NCBI RefSeq assembly: GCF_016714285.1
Contig: NZ_JADJNN010000003.1
Location: forward strand, 620,001 to 684,000
Reading direction: 5' to 3'
From: Nannocystis sp.
Lineage (GTDB): Bacteria; Myxococcota_A; Polyangia; Nannocystales; Nannocystaceae
DNA length: 64,000 nt
A program made the position numbers and the translations under genes. The stretch's first letter is position 1. Every line of letters begins with the position of its first letter. Below the pieces are notes generated by a model. It saw only the letters and a program-made list of their open reading frames with translations. It was not told the DNA's origin and searched no databases. Shown piece after piece: positions 15,169 through 22,950 of this stretch.

Positions 15169-16365
15169 TCAGTCGGCCTGAAGCAGGCGCAGCAGGGTCG
15201 GCGAGACGCCGAGCTGGGCGCAGCGCTCGGCGATCGCGGCGAGGCGCCAGCGGCTGCGGTCGACGGGGGCGTGCGGGTGGCGGCGGTGGGCCCGGAGCAG
15301 GACGTTCTTGGCGGTGTGCTCGCTGGCGACGAACTCGACGACGGCGACCTCGTAGCCGCAGGCGGCGAGGAGCTCGACGCGGAGGGCGTCGGTCAGGAGG
15401 TCGGCGTAGGCGCCGCGCAGCAGGCCGTGCTCGAGCAGGGCCGGGACCGGGGCGCTGGCAGGGGACTGGTGGGCGAGCTGGGCGGCGAGCTCGTGCTGGC
15501 AGCAGGGAACGCAGAGCAGGGCCGGGGCGCCGAGGCGGATCGCCAGGGCGATGGCCTCGTCGCTGGCGGTGTCGCAGGCGTGGAGGGCGACGATAAGGTC
15601 GGGCGGGCCGGCGAGCGCGGCGAGGGCGGCGGTGCTGGCCTCGGCGATGCTGGCGACGGCGAAGCTGAGGTTGTCCATGCCGAGGCTGGCGGCGCGCTCG
15701 CGGCTGCGGGCGACGACGTCGTCGCGGATGTCGACGCCGTGGAGGCGCAGGGCGACGCCCTCGCGGCGGAGGACCTCGGCGAGGACGAAGCTGAGGTAGG
15801 CGTTGCCGCAGGCGAGGTCGAGGACGCGGATCGGTGCGGCGGCGTCGCGTGGGCGGGCGGCGGCCAGGCGCTCCCAGGTGGGCCGGCACAGCTCGGCGAG
15901 GTGGTTGACCTGCTTGTACTTGCGGGCGTGCGTGGCGGAGATGCTGCCGTCGGCGTTCATGATGCCGATCGCGCGCAGGAGCTCGCCGCTGGTGTCGGGC
16001 CGCAGCGGCCGCTGCTTGCCGCCCATCACCTTGCGCGCGGCGGCCTCGTCGAGGGTGCGCAGGCTGGGGCGACCGTGGCGGGCGTCGACCTGCACGCGGC
16101 GCTGCTCGTCGAGGACGTAGGTGTGCTTGACGAGGCCGGCGTTGGCGGCGTCGCGGGCCGCGGCGAACACGGCGGCGAGCTGCTCCGGGCTCGGCGTGAC
16201 GCCGACGCCGGGGCCGGGGTGGACCTGCTCCGCGCGGGTGGCAGCGGCGGCGTTGTCGGCGTTGTCGGCGGCCTGCGGGGCGGCGAACACGGCGCGGGAC
16301 CAGCCGCGGCGGAGGTGCGGGGCGACGTTCCGCTCGAGGCGCTGGAGGCTGTTCTCGCGGATCAC
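15169..16365 (-). CDS. SAM-dependent methyltransferase
   Basis: A 398-residue protein. The central region has the class I methyltransferase motif I VLDLACGNAYLSFVLAEVL, motif II VDIRDDVVARSRERAASLG, then DLIVALHACDTASDEAI and the motif PCCQHEL. This combination resembles the METTL25/RRNAD1-like group, whose relatives modify RNA or protein, but the substrate here cannot be read from sequence. The N-terminal 150 residues include a KHTYVLDEQRRVQVDARHGR segment typical of bacterial members. GTG at 16365 is chosen because the frame beyond runs into a tandem repeat. Confidence 0.75.
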   Translation of the reverse strand: MIRENSLQRLERNVAPHLRRGWSRAVFAAPQAADNADNAAAATRAEQVHPGPGVGVTPSPEQLAAVFAAARDAANAGLVKHTYVLDEQRRVQVDARHGRPSLRTLDEAAARKVMGGKQRPLRPDTSGELLRAIGIMNADGSISATHARKYKQVNHLAELCRPTWERLAAARPRDAAAPIRVLDLACGNAYLSFVLAEVLRREGVALRLHGVDIRDDVVARSRERAASLGMDNLSFAVASIAEASTAALAALAGPPDLIVALHACDTASDEAIALAIRLGAPALLCVPCCQHELAAQLAHQSPASAPVPALLEHGLLRGAYADLLTDALRVELLAACGYEVAVVEFVASEHTAKNVLLRAHRRHPHAPVDRSRWRLAAIAERCAQLGVSPTLLRLLQAD

Positions 16366-16420
16366 GGCGGGCAGGCGTAACAAAGCCGCGCGCGGGCGAC
16401 AAGGTGTGCGGGCACACGCG

Positions 16421-16602
16421 TGTGGCGCGGGAGATCGCGGCGGCGAGTGGTTGGCGGCACGGGGCCTGAGCGCGAGGGCGTGTGGCGCGGGAGATCGCGG
16501 CGGCGAGTGGTTGGCGGCACGGGGCCTGAGCGCGAGGGCGTGTGGCGCGGGAGAGATCGCGGCGGCGAGTGGTTGGCGGCACGGGGCCTGAGCGCGAGGG
16601 GC
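16421..16602. repeat. Three tandem 60-bp repeats between the methyltransferase and serA
   Basis: Units 16421-16480 and 16481-16540 are identical; the third, 16541-16602, has a GA insertion. Core TGTGGCGCGGGAGATCGCGG. The array occupies most of the 316 bp between the divergent starts at 16365 and 16682 and must hold or adjoin both promoters. Confidence 0.96.
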
Positions 16603-16681
16603 CTGGGTGCGAAGGTTCGAGCTGCGAGGGCGGTGTGCCGCGGGGTTGCGGGGGGTCGGGGCTTTGGGCATCGTGCGCGCC

Positions 16682-17911
16682 GTGTCTCGCCCCAACATCT
16701 TGCTGCTCGAGAGCATCCACGCGACGGCCCACGAGGAGTTCGCGCGCCACGGCGTCGCGGTGCACACGGCCGCGGGGGCGCTGTCGGAGGCGCAGCTGGT
16801 GGCGGCGTTGCGCGGGCTGCCGCAGGACGTGCCGCTGCTCCTGGGGATCCGCAGCAAGACCCAGGTGACGCCGGCGGTGCTCGACGCGACGCCGGCGCTG
16901 CTGGCGGTCGGGGCCTTTTGTATCGGCACCGACCAGATCGCCCTGCAGGCGGCGCGCGAGCGCGGGGTCGCGGTGTTCAACGCGCCGTTTAGCAACACCC
17001 GCTCGGTGGCCGAGCTGGTGCTCGGGGAGATCATCATGCTGTCGCGGCAGGTGTTCGCGCGCAGCCAGGCGTGCCACCGCGGGCTGTGGCACAAGAGCGC
17101 CGAGGGCAGCCACGAGGTCCGCGGCAAGACGCTGGGGATCGTCGGCTACGGGCACATCGGCTCGCAGCTCAGCGTGCTCGCCGAGTCGCTCGGGATGCAG
17201 GTGCGCTACCACGACATTTTGCCCAAGCTGCCGCTGGGCAACGCGCAGCCGTGCGGGAGCCTGAACGAGCTGCTGGGGCTGGCGGACTTCGTGACCCTGC
17301 ATGTGCCGGACACCGAGCTGACGCGGGGGATGTTCGGCGTGGCGGAGCTGGCGGTGATGAAGCCGGGGGCGGCGCTGATCAACGCGTCGCGGGGGATGGT
17401 GGTCGACCTGGCGGCGCTGCGCGAGGCGCTCGAGCGGGGGCGGCTGTCCGGGGCGGCGGTCGACGTGTTCCCGAGCGAGCCGGCGAAGGCGGGCGACGTG
17501 TTCGACAGCCCGCTGCGCGGGCTCGACACCGTGATCCTGACGCCGCACATCGGCGGGTCGACGCAGGAGGCCCAGGCCAACATCGGCCGCGAGGTGGCGA
17601 GCTCGCTGTCGGCGTATCTGGGGACCGGCTCGACGACGGGCTGCGTGACCCTGCCGAACGTGGACGCGGCGCCGCTGCGCAGCGGGGCGAGGATCTTGAA
17701 CGTGCACCGAAATGTGCCGGGCGTGCTGTCGGCGGTGAACCAGCTGATGGCGGACTCGCAGGTGAACATCACCGGGCAGAGCCTGGCCACGGTGGAGTCG
17801 ATCGGCCTGCTGCACGTGGACGTGCCGCTGCGGGCCGACGACCCGAAGGCGCAGCGGCTCGGGGCCGCGATCGCGGCGCTGTCGACCAGCTTGCGTACGC
17901 GCGTGATCTGA
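16682..17911 (+). CDS. serA: D-3-phosphoglycerate dehydrogenase
   Basis: A 409-residue enzyme for the first step of serine synthesis, the length of the E. coli type. Order: N-terminal substrate domain, NAD-binding motif GIVGYGHIGSQLSVLAESLG, then INASRGMVVDL, and the active-site region VILTPHIGGSTQEAQANIG with the catalytic His. The C-terminal ACT domain is visible in VNITGQSLATVESIGLLHVDV, suggesting serine feedback. GTG at 16682 (SRPNILLLES follows) matches the family start. Confidence 0.93.
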   Translation: MSRPNILLLESIHATAHEEFARHGVAVHTAAGALSEAQLVAALRGLPQDVPLLLGIRSKTQVTPAVLDATPALLAVGAFCIGTDQIALQAARERGVAVFNAPFSNTRSVAELVLGEIIMLSRQVFARSQACHRGLWHKSAEGSHEVRGKTLGIVGYGHIGSQLSVLAESLGMQVRYHDILPKLPLGNAQPCGSLNELLGLADFVTLHVPDTELTRGMFGVAELAVMKPGAALINASRGMVVDLAALREALERGRLSGAAVDVFPSEPAKAGDVFDSPLRGLDTVILTPHIGGSTQEAQANIGREVASSLSAYLGTGSTTGCVTLPNVDAAPLRSGARILNVHRNVPGVLSAVNQLMADSQVNITGQSLATVESIGLLHVDVPLRADDPKAQRLGAAIAALSTSLRTRVI

Positions 17912-17991
17912 TCGGAGAGGCGGCCGATCGCGGCCCCGACCAGCCGGCGCGGGCCGGACCGGAGCCGATCGGGCGAGCCGATCTCCGGGCA

Positions 17992-18013
17992 GCTGTCCGC
18001 CGATGGCGGCAGC
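17992..18013. terminator. Candidate hairpin downstream of serA
   Basis: GCTGTCCGCC and GGCGGCAGC around GAT form a near-perfect stem 80 bp after the serA stop. No T-tract follows. Confidence 0.35.
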
Positions 18014-18156
18014 GCATGCGCGTCCCCACGCGTCGCCGCGGCGGCGATGATGCTGGCGCGACGGGCTGCTCGCTCGCCCTGGGTGTCTCGCGCGAAAATG
18101 GCTAGCGAGCCGCGTCTACCCGCCAGCCGGGGCGTGCTGATAACCTGGAGCCCGCG

Positions 18157-18810
18157 ATGCGATTCACCTTATTTGCGGTGGGTATTCTCGGAGCAGCGCT
18201 GGCTCAAACCGCGTGCAAGCGGGACAGCGAGACCAGCAGCCCGAGCGGGGAGTGCGACGGGATGTGCGGCCGGGGCACGCGCTGCGACGGGAAGCTGTGC
18301 GTGGTCGACTACTCGCAGGACATCTGCGCGTCGCCGGAGACGAACGAGACGCCGGTGGTGCCGATGAAGCCGCCGATCACCAGCTGGGGCGAGTGCTTCG
18401 AGGACCGCAGCACGATGCCGAAGTTCAAGCCGGTCGACGACAAGTCGATCGCGCAGTTTGACCCGGACGCGGCGCGGCGGGTCGACCTGAACGGCAACGG
18501 CGGCGACGAGCAGCTCAACGAGGCGGTGCTCAACTCGCACATGCGCGACGTGGAGTACGCGATCAACGACTGTCTGGCGAAGGCGGCGTGCTACCAGGGC
18601 TCGAGCCTGCCGAACGGGCGCATCGACTTCACCTTCCGGTTGATGGGGACCGGCAAGGTCGAGTCGATCGCCGTGGCGGCGCCAGCGGGGCTGAGCGTGT
18701 TCGGCATCATCCCGTGCGCGCGCAAGGCGGTGGTCGACCACGTGTTCCCGACCTACGACGGGCCGGCGATGACCGTGAAGTACAACATCGAGATCGGCGG
18801 CTCGGACTGA
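18157..18810 (+). CDS. Lipoprotein with AgmX/PglI-like C-terminal domain
   Basis: A 217-residue exported protein: lipobox AQTAC (Cys20), a short Cys-rich segment CDGMCGRGTRCDGKLC, and a C-terminal domain with MRDVEYAINDCLAKAACYQG, GRIDFTFRLMGTGKVESIAV and an end resembling TonB-like/AgmX C-terminal domains (CARKAVVDHVFPTYDGPAMTV). AgmX-type domains occur in myxobacterial envelope proteins linked to gliding and secretion; the link here is only by resemblance. Ends just before a cluster of three hairpins. Confidence 0.7.
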   Translation: MRFTLFAVGILGAALAQTACKRDSETSSPSGECDGMCGRGTRCDGKLCVVDYSQDICASPETNETPVVPMKPPITSWGECFEDRSTMPKFKPVDDKSIAQFDPDAARRVDLNGNGGDEQLNEAVLNSHMRDVEYAINDCLAKAACYQGSSLPNGRIDFTFRLMGTGKVESIAVAAPAGLSVFGIIPCARKAVVDHVFPTYDGPAMTVKYNIEIGGSD

Positions 18811-18823
18811 CAGCTGGGCGCTG

Positions 18824-18845
18824 GACGTGTCCTTGAGGACATGTC
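18824..18845. repeat. Dispersed hairpin element (cluster of three, first)
   Basis: Nine-base arms GACGTGTCC and GGACATGTC (one mismatch) around TTGA, starting 14 bp after the lipoprotein stop, between convergent genes. Confidence 0.88.
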
Positions 18846-18878
18846 GCGGCGGCTCGGGTTGATGGGCGGTCGGCGCCG

Positions 18879-18900
18879 GACGTGTCCTTGAGGACATGTC
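18879..18900. repeat. Dispersed hairpin element (cluster, second)
   Basis: Identical to the first, 55 bp further on, including the flanking GCGGCG. Confidence 0.88.
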
Positions 18901-18928
18901 GCGGCGACCCGGACTGCTGGTCGGATGG

Positions 18929-18950
18929 GACATGTCCTCAAGGACATGTC
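18929..18950. repeat. Dispersed hairpin element (cluster, third)
   Basis: Perfect nine-base arms GACATGTCC and GGACATGTC around TCAA. It ends 7 bp before the stop of the small minus-strand ORF at 18957. Confidence 0.9.
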
Positions 18951-18956
18951 GAGAGG

Positions 18957-19154
18957 TCAGGCGGCGGTCTCGTCGGCGGGGTCGGACTCGGCGGGGTCAG
19001 GCTCGGCGGGGTCGGGCTCGGCGGGGCGGCGCTTGTGGGCCTGCGAGATGCGGGCCGCGGCGGCGCGGGCGGCCGGGGCGGCCTTGTCGACGGCGTCCTT
19101 GCGCACCTCGAAGGGTTCGGGCAGCAGGGTGGCGTTTCCCTCGGGTGTCAGCAT
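18957..19154 (-). CDS. Small Ala/Pro/Asp-rich protein, 65 residues
   Basis: Starts MLTPEGNATLLPEPFEVRKD, has an Ala-rich helix-like centre and ends in repeated AEPDP units. No family recognised. Its ATG overlaps the last codons of the next ORF upstream (19148), a coupling arrangement that supports it being translated. It lies at the end of the suhB-HNH gene group. Confidence 0.5.
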   Translation of the reverse strand: MLTPEGNATLLPEPFEVRKDAVDKAAPAARAAAARISQAHKRRPAEPDPAEPDPAESDPADETAA

Positions 19155-19348
19155 CGGGACCTCGGGCGGCGCACGATGAGCGTCGCAGATCGCTGCGGCG
19201 GATCCCAGGGGTCGGCGATGCGGGTGTGCGGCTGCTCGCGCGCGCGTTCTTCGTCGTGTCCGCGTTCCGTGTCGCGTTCGCGGTTGCGGTCCGCGTCGCG
19301 TTCGCGTTCGCGGTCCGTGTCGCGGTCGCGTCGCGGTCGCGTCGCCAC
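19148..19348 (-). CDS. Small Arg/Asp/Glu-rich protein, 66 residues
   Basis: The first 35 residues are a mixed-charge repeat of RD and RE pairs (RRDRDTDRERERDADRNRER), followed by RIADPWDPPQRSATLIV. It begins 10 bp after the HNH stop and overlaps the next ORF. The repeat comes from short TCGCG-rich DNA repeats, so this may be only an open frame through low-complexity DNA; the ordered tail argues mildly for a real gene. Confidence 0.4.
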   Translation of the reverse strand: MATRPRRDRDTDRERERDADRNRERDTERGHDEERAREQPHTRIADPWDPPQRSATLIVRRPRSRC

Positions 19349-19358
19349 GGGTTGGGGG

Positions 19359-19772
19359 CTACTCGTCGTCGCTGGCGGCGTCGTCGGGCGGTGGCGGCAG
19401 CTCGAGGCCGGGCAGCGGCGGGCGCATGCGTTCGCGGCGGCGGGCCTGCAGGGTGGCGATCACGCGCTGGAGGGTCGGGTCGTCCCAGCGGCGGGCATCG
19501 AGGCGGTGGCCCTTGCTGAAGTTGCAGCGCGCGCAGGCGATCGCCAGGTTACCCAGGTCGTCGCGGCCGCCGTGGTGACGCGGGACGATGTGCTCGACGG
19601 TGGCGCGGGTGCGCGGCGTGCCGTCTTGCTCGAGCACGTGGCGGGCGCCGCAGTGGATGCACTTGCCGCACAGCACGCTGCGGCCGGCCTGCTCGGCGCG
19701 CTCGAAGCTGCGGTCGGTGGCGGCGCACCACAGCAACAGGCGGCGCGTGCGGCCCTTGCTAGCGCGGGGCAT
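19359..19772 (-). CDS. HNH endonuclease
   Basis: A 137-residue HNH nuclease: CGKCIHCGAR gives a CxxC pair, VEHIVPRHHGGRDDLGNLAI is the HNH core, and CARCNFSKGHRLD the second CxxC and the last motif residue. Such proteins cut DNA with a single metal; stand-alone ones serve in many roles. Start is the ATG at 19772, which lies inside a dispersed hairpin element and overlaps the 3' end of suhB by 14 bp. The hairpin also provides AGGA two bases before the ATG, too close for a normal ribosome site, so translation probably depends on coupling to suhB. Confidence 0.8.
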   Translation of the reverse strand: MPRASKGRTRRLLLWCAATDRSFERAEQAGRSVLCGKCIHCGARHVLEQDGTPRTRATVEHIVPRHHGGRDDLGNLAIACARCNFSKGHRLDARRWDDPTLQRVIATLQARRRERMRPPLPGLELPPPPDDAASDDE

Positions 19773-20718
19773 GTCCTTCAGGACAGGTTGAATGAGACAG
19801 TGGCGACGGCGGCGACAGTGGCGACGGTGGAGATGGCTGGGATGGATGGGAGAGGTGCGACGGGTGGGGCAGGCGGGCGCTGGCCAGCTCGGCTTGCAGG
19901 ACGGGGTGGAGGGCTGGGCCGGCGGCCACGAGGTCACCGTGGCGGAGGTCCCAGGGGCCGCCGTCGATGCGCGTGAGGGTGCCGCCGGCCTCGCGGACGA
20001 GGAGGGCGCCGGCGGCGATGTCCCAGGGTTGGAGGTGATACTCCCAGTAGGCGTCGAGGCGGCCGGCGGCGAGGTAGGCGAGGTCGAGGGCGGCGGAGCC
20101 GGCTCTGCGGATGCAGCGGACCTGGGGGACGACGCGGTTGAACTCGAGGAGGTTGTTGGTGGGGGAGGTCGCGCGGGTGTAGGCGAAGCCGGTGGCGACG
20201 AGGGCGAGGCGGAGGGCGCGGGTGGTGGTGACGTGGAGTTGTTCGGGTTTGCCGAGGCGGGCGCGGGTGCGGGGGCTGTCGAGGAAGGCGCCGTGGTCGC
20301 GCTGGGCGAAGAAGGTCTCGTCGCGGGTGGGGTCGTGGACGACGGCGATGCGGGGGCCGTGGTGGTCGACGAGGGCGATGGAGACGGAGAAGTGGGGGAA
20401 GCGGTGGGCGTAGTTGGTGGTGCCGTCGAGCGGGTCGATGACCCACTGGAGGACGCCGGGCGGGGGTCGCGGGTCGGCGCTGTCGCGGTCGCCGCGGACG
20501 CGGCCGGACTCCTCGGCGAGGATCCAGTGGGAGGGGTGGGCGGCGGTGATGCGCGACGTGATCGCCAGCTCGGCGGCGCGGTCGGCCGGGGTTACGAGGT
20601 CGATGTCGGAGGACTTGGTGGCGATCGCCAGGTCGGTCTCGAAGTGGTCGAGCAGCACGGCGCCGGCGGCACGGGCGGCGGCCAGGGCGAACTCGAGGAG
20701 GCCGGGGTCTTCGGGCAT
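19759..20718 (-). CDS. suhB: Inositol-1-monophosphatase family protein
   Basis: A 319-residue phosphatase with the metal-binding signatures of the family: ILAEESG, WVIDPLDGTTNYAHRFPHFSVSIAL and WDIAAGALLVREAGGTLT. It removes phosphate from inositol phosphates; close relatives also act on other sugar phosphates or join rRNA transcription complexes. The family normally ends soon after LVAAGPALH; here about 50 extra residues follow, a Pro/Ser run from short DNA repeats and then TCPEGHAPR from a hairpin element. Confidence 0.88.
   Translation of the reverse strand: MPEDPGLLEFALAAARAAGAVLLDHFETDLAIATKSSDIDLVTPADRAAELAITSRITAAHPSHWILAEESGRVRGDRDSADPRPPPGVLQWVIDPLDGTTNYAHRFPHFSVSIALVDHHGPRIAVVHDPTRDETFFAQRDHGAFLDSPRTRARLGKPEQLHVTTTRALRLALVATGFAYTRATSPTNNLLEFNRVVPQVRCIRRAGSAALDLAYLAAGRLDAYWEYHLQPWDIAAGALLVREAGGTLTRIDGGPWDLRHGDLVAAGPALHPVLQAELASARLPHPSHLSHPSQPSPPSPLSPPSPLSHSTCPEGHAPR
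19771..19786. repeat. Dispersed hairpin element over a start codon
   Basis: Arms ATGTCC and GGACAG around TTCA. On the minus strand it contains most of the HNH start codon and, in another frame, encodes TCPEGH near the C-terminus of SuhB. Confidence 0.85.
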
Positions 20719-20751
20719 GCCGGAGGGTAACGCAAGTCGGGTCGCGGAGAT

Positions 20752-20767
20752 CTGTCTCTGGGGACAG
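20752..20767. repeat. Dispersed hairpin element
   Basis: Five-base arms CTGTC and GACAG around TCTGGG, in the 76 bp between the peroxiredoxin stop and the suhB start, both on the minus strand. Confidence 0.7.
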
Positions 20768-20794
20768 GTAGTCAGGGGGCCGGCGTCGGGCCAG

Positions 20795-21292
20795 CTAGCG
20801 GTAGCCGAGCGGGGCGTCGCCGCTGGCCCTGCTGCGCTTGAACATCTGGTTGACGTGGCGCAGGACGTCGTCGCGGTGGCGGGAGATCTGGACCTCGTGG
20901 TGGAACACGGCGTCGATGATCATGTCCGGGCGGACGATGACCGTGATCCGGCGGGCGACGTTCATCACGGGCCACAGGACGTCGTAGCTGCGGCAGATCT
21001 TGTGGTCGGCGTCCGGGAGGATCGGGAAGGGGGCGCGGGTCGAGCCGGCGAAGTCACACTGGGTCTTCTCGTCGTCGGTGCTGATGCCGATGAGGTTGGC
21101 GCCGGCCAGCAGCAGCTCGACGTAGTTGTCGCGGAACATCTTGGTCTCGGCGGTGCAGCCGGGCGTGAAGGCCTTGGGGAAGAAGTACACGACGGTGCAC
21201 AGGCCCTCCTGCTGCGACAGCACGAAGCGCCGGCCGTTGCTGGCGATCGCGTCGATCTCGGGGGCCCGCTGGCCCGGGCTCGGCCCGCTCAT
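20795..21292 (-). CDS. Peroxiredoxin (AhpC/TSA, Bcp-like)
   Basis: A 165-residue thiol peroxidase: VVYFFPKAFTPGCTAETKMFRD holds the peroxidatic Cys, and GISTDDEKTQCDFAG follows. The resolving Cys five residues after the peroxidatic one, typical of Bcp, is missing, so it may be a 1-Cys enzyme or use the Cys in TQCDF. ATG at 21292 fits the family; the upstream extension does not. Next gene downstream is suhB. Confidence 0.88.
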   Translation of the reverse strand: MSGPSPGQRAPEIDAIASNGRRFVLSQQEGLCTVVYFFPKAFTPGCTAETKMFRDNYVELLLAGANLIGISTDDEKTQCDFAGSTRAPFPILPDADHKICRSYDVLWPVMNVARRITVIVRPDMIIDAVFHHEVQISRHRDDVLRHVNQMFKRSRASGDAPLGYR

Positions 21293-21428
21293 GCTGCGGT
21301 TATAACCGGGATGGTCGGGGCAGGCGAGGGGCAGGCGAGGGCTTGCGCGGGCAATACGAGGGGCAGGCGAGGCAGCGCGAGGGCCAGGGCGGTGGTCGGG
21401 AAGTTGCCCGCGCTGTAGCCTCGCGGGC

Positions 21429-22910
21429 ATGGCCGCGTTCGCCCTCGCTAGTTCCAGCGGCCGCGCGCGCGGGGTGGCGGCGGCAGTGGGGCTGTGGGTG
21501 CTGTTGACGCTGGGGCTGCCGCTCGTGCAGCTGGGGCAGGAGGCGTGGTCGGTGGTCGGTCCGCCGGCGCCGCCGTGGATCTTCGTGCTGGCGGGGTTGC
21601 GGGCGCTGGGGCTGGCGGCGGCGGTCGCTGTGATCGCGGCGGTCGCGGCCTATCCGGTGGCGCGGACGGTGTCGGCGCGGGTGCTGCTGGTGCTGGTGCT
21701 GGTGTCGCCGCTGGCGCGGGCGCTGGGTGTGTTGGGGTTGGGGATGGCGCCAGGGGTGCCGGCGGTGCTGCTGGCCCAAAGTGCAGGTGCGATCCCGCTG
21801 GCGGCGCTGGTGTTGCAGCTGCGGCTGCGTGGGCGGGCCCGGGTCTGGCTCGAAGCGGCGGCCGACCTGGGGGCCGGGCCGTGGCGGCGCTTCTGGGAGG
21901 TTGAGCTGCCGCTGCTGGCCCCGGCGCTGGCCCTGGCGGCCGGGTGGGCGGCCCTGTGGGCGCTGGGTGACGTGACGACGCTCGAGCTGGCGGGTGGCGG
22001 CAAGGTGTACACGCTGGCGCTGCTGCTGCGCGACGCGGTGCTGAGCGAGGCGAACCCGCGGCGGGCCGCGGCGATCGTGGTCGTGATGTTGGCGGTGGCG
22101 GTGCCGTGTGCCCTGGCGATCGCCCGCGGGTTGGCGGGGCTGGCGGGCGAGGTGAGCGGGCCGGGGCCGCGGGCGGGGTCGGGGCTGCGCGCGCTCGGCT
22201 GGCTCGGGGTCGGGCTGTCGGCGCTGCCGCTCGCGGGGTTGATCGGTCAGCTGTCTCTTCGGACAGATGGTTCGGGCGGGCTTTTGCTGCGCGGGCTGCT
22301 CGCGCGGAGCCTGGCGCTGACGCTGGGCTGCGGGTTGCTGGCGGCGGCGCTGGGCTTCACGCTGGCGCTGCTGCGGCGGCGCTCGGCGGGGCGCGACGCG
22401 GTCGCGGCGCTGGTGTTGCTGCCGCTGGCGGTGCCGCCGGTGGTGTACGGGGCGCTGATGCTGCCAGCGGGGCGGCTGCTGGGGTTGATGCCCGGGCCTG
22501 GGCTGACGCTGCTGGGCTTGCTGCCGATGCGGGTGGCGCTGGCGTACGCGGGGGCGGTGCTGGCGGTGGCGGCGGTGCAGCCCGAGGTGATCGATGGGGC
22601 GCGCGATCTCGGGGCGGGGGCCGGCGCGCGGCTGCTGCGGGTGTGGTGGCCGCTGCTGGCGCCCGCGGGGCTGGCCCTCGCGCTCGTCGGGTTCGCACAC
22701 GCGCTGGCCGACAGCAGCGTGCCGGCGTTCACGGCGGGCCCCGGCGGCAGCACGCTGGCGGTCGGGATGACGATCGTGGCGCGCGGGGGCGAGGTCGATG
22801 TCGTGCCGCGCTGGGCGCTGGGGCTGTCGCTGGCGCCGGTGGCGGTGGTGATGATCTCCGCGTGGGCGTGGCGACCCTTCGCGGCGTCGCGGCGGCGGGC
22901 CCAGGGCTGA
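21429..22910 (+). CDS. ABC transporter permease, two fused six-helix halves
   Basis: A 493-residue membrane protein with about twelve hydrophobic segments in two homologous halves. The binding-protein-dependent permease EAA-type loops are visible as AAADLGAGPWRRFWEVELPLLAPA in the first half and ARDLGAGAGARLLRVWWPLLAPAG in the second. This fused form is known from iron, thiamine and similar importers. A hairpin element encodes LSLRTDG in the linker between halves. The matching ATPase lies 2.6 kb downstream past a kinase gene; no binding protein is adjacent. Confidence 0.88.
   Translation: MAAFALASSSGRARGVAAAVGLWVLLTLGLPLVQLGQEAWSVVGPPAPPWIFVLAGLRALGLAAAVAVIAAVAAYPVARTVSARVLLVLVLVSPLARALGVLGLGMAPGVPAVLLAQSAGAIPLAALVLQLRLRGRARVWLEAAADLGAGPWRRFWEVELPLLAPALALAAGWAALWALGDVTTLELAGGGKVYTLALLLRDAVLSEANPRRAAAIVVVMLAVAVPCALAIARGLAGLAGEVSGPGPRAGSGLRALGWLGVGLSALPLAGLIGQLSLRTDGSGGLLLRGLLARSLALTLGCGLLAAALGFTLALLRRRSAGRDAVAALVLLPLAVPPVVYGALMLPAGRLLGLMPGPGLTLLGLLPMRVALAYAGAVLAVAAVQPEVIDGARDLGAGAGARLLRVWWPLLAPAGLALALVGFAHALADSSVPAFTAGPGGSTLAVGMTIVARGGEVDVVPRWALGLSLAPVAVVMISAWAWRPFAASRRRAQG
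22251..22266. repeat. Dispersed hairpin element, in frame in the permease gene
   Basis: Arms CTGTCT and GGACAG around CTTC, encoding LSLRTD at the junction between the two permease halves. Confidence 0.8.
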
Positions 22911-22950
22911 CGGGGCGGGGTCTGCCGGGCGCAGGCGCTCTCTGTTAGGC

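Noticed and set aside
13943..16602. CRISPR array
   Set aside because: The repeats are direct tandem units without unique spacers, and there are no cas genes.
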